Assembly: GCA_963715405.1 (NCBI GenBank)
Contig: OY970239.1
Location: forward strand, 1,426,001 to 1,490,000
Direction of reading: 5' to 3'
DNA length: 64,000 nt
Source of the DNA: JALZKA01 sp963715405
GTDB lineage: Bacteria; Actinomycetota; Thermoleophilia; Solirubrobacterales; 70-9
Of the stretch, positions 60,806-64,000 are shown piece by piece. The notes beneath the pieces are model-generated. The model did no database searches. It had not been told where the DNA came from and saw only the letters and a program-made list of their open reading frames with translations. Every line of letters begins with the position of its first letter. Position 1 is the first letter of the stretch. A program made the position numbers and the translations under genes.

Positions 60806-62015
60806 ATGCCCATCCGCTCGACCAAGCGCGGCGCGGACCGCACCCCCCTCGAGGGCGATTACGACGTGATCGTCTGTGGCGCCAGCTTCGCCGGGCTGAC
60901 CGTGGCGCGCCAGCTCTCAGGCTCAGGCGCTCGAGTGTGCTCCTCCTCGACCGCTATGACGTCGGCGAGCGCCAGACCTCCGCCTGCGGCATCCCCACCG
61001 CGTGGCTCCAGGCGATGGGCCTCGAGGACTCGTCCCGCCAGGAGTTCGGCTCGCTCGTCGTCCACACGCCGCACGGCACCTCGCGCTACGACCTGCCGTG
61101 GACGTTTTCGACCTTCGACTACCGCGAGCTCTGCCAGCATCCTCTTCGACGGCTGCGACGCAGAGTTCGAGACCGCAAAGGTCGGAGGGGCGAGCCCCTC
61201 CTGCTCACGAGGCAAGAGTCCGAACGCTCGGGCCACGGATGCGCTGGACGTTGTCATGTGGCGACCGACCGGGGCGAGGTTTCGGCGCCGCTCGTGGTCG
61301 ATGCGCTCGGCTGGCGGCGCGTCCTCGCCTCTGCGGGCTACCAGCCGCCCGACGCGCCGCTCTCCCGCGGGCTCGAGGTGCATCCGCCGGGCCCCGGCGA
61401 GGACCTCGAGATCTGGATCGACCGCCGCTACGTGCCCGCCGGCTACGGCTGGTCCTTCCCGGCCGGCCCGGAGACCCGGATCGGCGTCGGCTCATTCGAC
61501 CCGCGCTTTCACGTCAAGGACACGACCGTGCTCCTGGCCGACGACCTCGAGCGAGACGCCGTGCGGTACCAGGGCAACTGGATCCCCCACAAGCTCCGCC
61601 GCGGCACCGAGAACGGCGTCTTCTTCTGCGGCGACTCGGCCGGCCATTGCCTGCCGCTCACCGCCGAGGGCATCCGCACCGCCTTCTACTTCGCGATCGC
61701 GCTGGGCGAGGAGCTTCGGGGCGTGGTCGAGGGGCGCAAGACCCGCGAGGAAGCCCTCCGCGACTACGCGGCGTTCAACGACTCACACGAGTGGAAGTTC
61801 AAGTGGATGCTCCGCGCCCAGCGCACCGTGCCGCGCTTTCCGGCGCGCGCACAGCGGGGCCTCGTCGCCGCTGCCGGCCGCAAGCGCTTCATCGACTGGT
61901 CTTTCGGCCATACCTGGAGATCGCCCACCCGCGCTTCGCCGAGGAGCACGCGCGCCTCGGCGAGACCGCGCGCGTACCAGTGGCTGCTGCGAGCAAGCTC
62001 TTGCAAGGTGCCTGA
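60806..62015 (+). pseudogene. FAD-dependent geranylgeranyl-reductase-like oxidoreductase, several indels
   Basis: The region codes for a ~390-aa flavoprotein, but in three frames. Clear parts: GDYDVIVCGASFAGLTVARQL (FAD), then VLLLDRYDVGERQTSACGIPTAWLQAMGLED in another frame, ILFDGCDAEFETAKV, then PLVVDALGWRRVLAS and RIGVGSFDP...GVFFCGDSAGHCLPLTAEGIRTAFYFAIALGEEL, and finally YLEIAHPRFAEEHARLGETARVPVAAASKLLQGA. Breaks lie near 60936, 61140, 61180-61260 and 61912. The conserved segments are sharp, so error is more likely than decay. It is divergent from rpsA; the stop is in a hairpin loop. Confidence 0.8.
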
Positions 62016-62027
62016 CACCTTGCAAGA
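61999..62027. terminator. Hairpin between convergent genes
   Basis: TCTTGCAAGGTG and CACCTTGCAAGA form a perfect 12-bp stem with a CCTGA loop. The loop holds the stop codon of the flavoprotein reading frame (62013-62015), and the stem ends 2 bp before the stop of the convergent DUF606 gene. This fits a shared bidirectional terminator. Confidence 0.65.
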
Positions 62028-62029
62028 CG

Positions 62030-62441
62030 CTAACGGACGATCAGGAAGGTCCCGGCGAGGAGCAGCGCGACGCCGAGGATCCGGTCGAGCGAGATCGGCG
62101 TCTCCTCCAGGCCCAGGAAGCCGATCCTGTCGAGGAAGATCGAGAAGGTGAGCTGGCCTGTGATCGTCGCCGCGGCGACGCCGCCGGCCCCGATCGAGCT
62201 GACGGTGACGAGCGCCGAGAAGACGTAGGCCGCGCCCAGGACACCGCCGAGGAGGAGGTACCACGGGACGCCGGTCGCCTCGCCGACCCCACCCGTCTGC
62301 CCGGCCAAGCGCGACGATGACGGCAAGGACCAGGGTGCCGATCATGAAGGAGACCAGGGCTGCGGCGATGTTGCCGGTCGCCTTGCCCAGGCCCGAGTTG
62401 ACCGCCGGCTGCATGGCGATCAGGCCGCCGGTCAGCGCCAT
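62030..62441 (-). CDS. DUF606/YdcZ-type DMT transporter, frameshifted
   Basis: Two frames together give a ~145-aa four-to-five-span protein of the DUF606 family. The first part (MALTGGLIAMQPAVNSGLGKATGNIAAALVSFMIGTLVLAVIVAL) and the second (TGVPWYLLLGGVLGAAYVFSALVTVSSIGAGGVAAATITGQLTFSIFLDRIGFLGLEETPISLDRILGVALLLAGTFLIVR) join by a one-base change near 62310. The start may lie a little upstream (WIRGLAVALMALTGG), where another one-base change would supply an ATG. It begins close after polA on the same strand. Confidence 0.78.
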
Positions 62442-62476
62442 GAGAGCTACAGCCAGCCCGCGGATCCATCCCTACT

Positions 62477-64000
62477 TCACCGCAGAGCCAGTCGGGGCCT
62501 GACGCCCGCGTTCACCTCGAGCGGCGGATCGAGCTCGAACGCATCTGCGCATCTCGCGTACCGCGATCTCCTCGGCGCGCTCGGATCTCGGCCTCGGGCC
62601 CCTCGAAGAGGAGCTCGTCGTGGATCTGGAGGATGAGGCGTGGTTTCGAACCCGGCGTCTGCGAGGGCGCGATGGCAGCGGACCATCGCGAGCTTGATGA
62701 TGTCCGCCGCGGTGCCCTGGATGACCGTGTTGACCGCCAGCCGCTCGCCCAGGCCCCGGCGCTGGCGCTGGTTGGAGCGGAGCTCAGGAATCCGGCGGCG
62801 CCGGCCGAGAAGCGTCTTGACGAACCCTTCGTCGGTTGCGTGGGCGATCGTCTCGTCGATGAAGCGGCGGACGGCCGGGAAGCGCTCGAAATAGCGCTCG
62901 ATGTACTCGCCAGCCTCCATGCGAGAGATTCCAAGCCGGTCGGCCAGGCCGAAATCGGTCAGCCCGTAGGCGATGCCGTAGTTCACCATCTTCGCCTTCG
63001 AGCGCTCAGACGGCGTGATCGCGTCGGGGTCGGCGCCGACGATCCCGGCCGCGGTTGCCGAGTGGACATCCTGGCCCGTCGCGAAGATCTCACGCAGGAC
63101 GTCTTCTGATCGCAACGTGGGCGAGCACCCGCAACTCGACCTGGTTGTAGTCGCAGCTCAAGAGCAGGTTTCCCTCATCGGCGACGAAACATCCACGGAC
63201 CGGGCGGCCGACCTCCGAGCGGATCGGGATGTTCTGAAGGTTGGGGTTCGTCGAGGAGAGGCGGCCGGTCGCCGCCGTCACCTGGTTGAAGGTCGTATGG
63301 ATGCGGCCGGTTTCGGGGTCGATCAGGCCAGGCAGCGAATCGAGGTAGGTGTTCTTGAGCTTTGTGAGCTCGCGCCACTGCTCGACAGCGGGCACGATCG
63401 GGTTCTCGTCGCGGATCTGCGAGAGAACACGGGCGTCGGTGGAGTAGCCGGTCTTTCCGCGCCGCTTGCGGGTCAGGCCCAGCTCGACGAAGAGCACCTC
63501 TCCTAGCTGCGATGGCGAGCCGATTGTGAACTCGCGGCCCGCGGCCTCGTAGATCTCGGCCTCCAGCTCGTCGATCCTCGCCTCCATGCCCTCGCCGATT
63601 GCCGCGAGGCGCTTCGTGTCGAGCTTGAGCCCCTCACGCTCCATCGCGACGAGAACCTCGACGAGTGGCAGCTCGACCTCCCGCATCACTCGCTCGAGTC
63701 CGAACTCCGCAAGCTGGGCGCGTTGGCGCTTGGCGAGCTCCCATGCGAGCCTCGCATACACGGCCGGGTCGCCGGCCGCTTCGGGATCCTCGCCCAACGC
63801 AAGCTGGGCGTCATCCGAGACCGGCTCGGCCTCCGCGCCGGAGCGAACGGCGATGCCGGCGTCGGCCGCCAGCTCCTCGAGGACGTACGTGCGCCGCGCC
63901 GGGTCGACGAGATAGGCGCCGATCAGCGTGTCGTGATCAATCTCGATGCCCGGCGTGCTCGCGAGGAGCCCGTGGCGTCCACCTCCGAGGGCCTTCGCAT
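62477..64000 (-). CDS. polA: DNA polymerase I, 5' part outside window, several frameshifts
   Basis: The large-fragment part of DNA polymerase I: a degenerate 3'-5' exonuclease-like region (up to ~63700), then the polymerase. Motif A is SCDYNQVELRVLAHV, the O-helix MVNYGIAYGLTDFGLADRL with the preceding SKAK, and motif C ILQIHDELLFEGPEAEI. The frame changes near 63110, 62640, 62580 and 62500; all are compatible with single-base errors. The N-terminal 5'-nuclease is beyond the window. It ends near 62477 (or slightly further in a corrected frame: GVRPDWLCGEV). Confidence 0.92.

Overview
This 64-kb window is high-GC, densely coded bacterial DNA with no intergenic gap over 300 bp. Gene content (heterodimeric ABC exporter, stand-alone LigD-type polymerase, paired RCK/TrkA proteins next to APC-permease/Usp fusions, overlapping tsaE-tsaB-rimI-tsaD genes with Rex, panC-panD-panB, many Pro/Ala/Glu-rich tails, several FG-GAP and secreted proteins) points to an actinobacterium. 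The style of the small conserved proteins suggests the class Thermoleophilia (Solirubrobacterales/Gaiellales); this lineage call is inference.

Layout. 1-7 kb (minus strand): aspS (3' end outside the window, one frameshift) and hisS, an AbiEi/DUF559-like nuclease gene bracketed by two 46-bp direct repeats, an MBL-fold hydrolase, a small membrane protein, a glutamate formiminotransferase and an M29-type aminopeptidase. 7-13.7 kb: small secreted and stress proteins, tRNA-Met(CAT), an intact and a 5'-truncated FG-GAP gene, a limonene-epoxide-hydrolase-like protein, a LigD polymerase-domain protein, CsbD, DUF1360 and an EamA permease. 13.7-18.2 kb: heterodimeric ABC exporter and an anchored secreted protein. 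18.2-25.5 kb: HNH nuclease beside tRNA-Gln(CTG), FAD reductase, two RCK proteins, and two APC permeases with C-terminal universal-stress-like domains. 25.5-30.2 kb: glyoxalase-fold proteins, STAS protein, DUF899, a secreted protein and an FMN alpha-hydroxyacid dehydrogenase. 30.2-38.5 kb (minus): K+-independent H+-pyrophosphatase, DUF1844, a GCS2-type ligase, then the tightly overlapping rex, glutaredoxin, tsaD, rimI, tsaB, tsaE, family-4 UDG and FmdB genes. 38.6-42 kb (plus): DUF2520 oxidoreductase and panC-panD-panB, then DUF378. 42-51.4 kb: acyltransferase, uvrA (with a LexA-like box), coiled-coil protein plus GMC oxidoreductase, AI-2E-family permease, uvrB. 51.5-58.2 kb: a surface/secretion region with a copper radical oxidase, a metallopeptidase, DoxX and a large membrane protein. 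58-64 kb: lytic transglycosylase, coaE, rpsA, a flavoprotein, a DUF606 transporter and polA.

Themes. (i) Genome maintenance: uvrA, uvrB, polA, LigD-Pol, UDG4. (ii) Redox and NAD(H): Rex, glutaredoxin-like protein, several flavoproteins. (iii) Translation: aspS, hisS, two tRNAs, the t6A genes, rpsA. (iv) Coenzyme A: panB/C/D and coaE, with the DUF2520 protein a candidate for the missing ketopantoate reductase. (v) Ion homeostasis: RCK/APC-Usp cluster and H+-PPase.

Data quality. rpsA, the flavoprotein, the DUF606 gene and polA together carry about ten indels between 60.5 and 63.2 kb, and aspS carries one. The other genes look intact. I read this as local sequence error, not biology. Points of interest include the repeat-flanked AbiEi/DUF559 gene with a related hairpin at 45.7 kb, the copper radical oxidase with all copper ligands conserved, the RCK/APC-Usp cluster, the DUF2520-pan operon, and a family-4 UDG that lacks one expected cluster cysteine.
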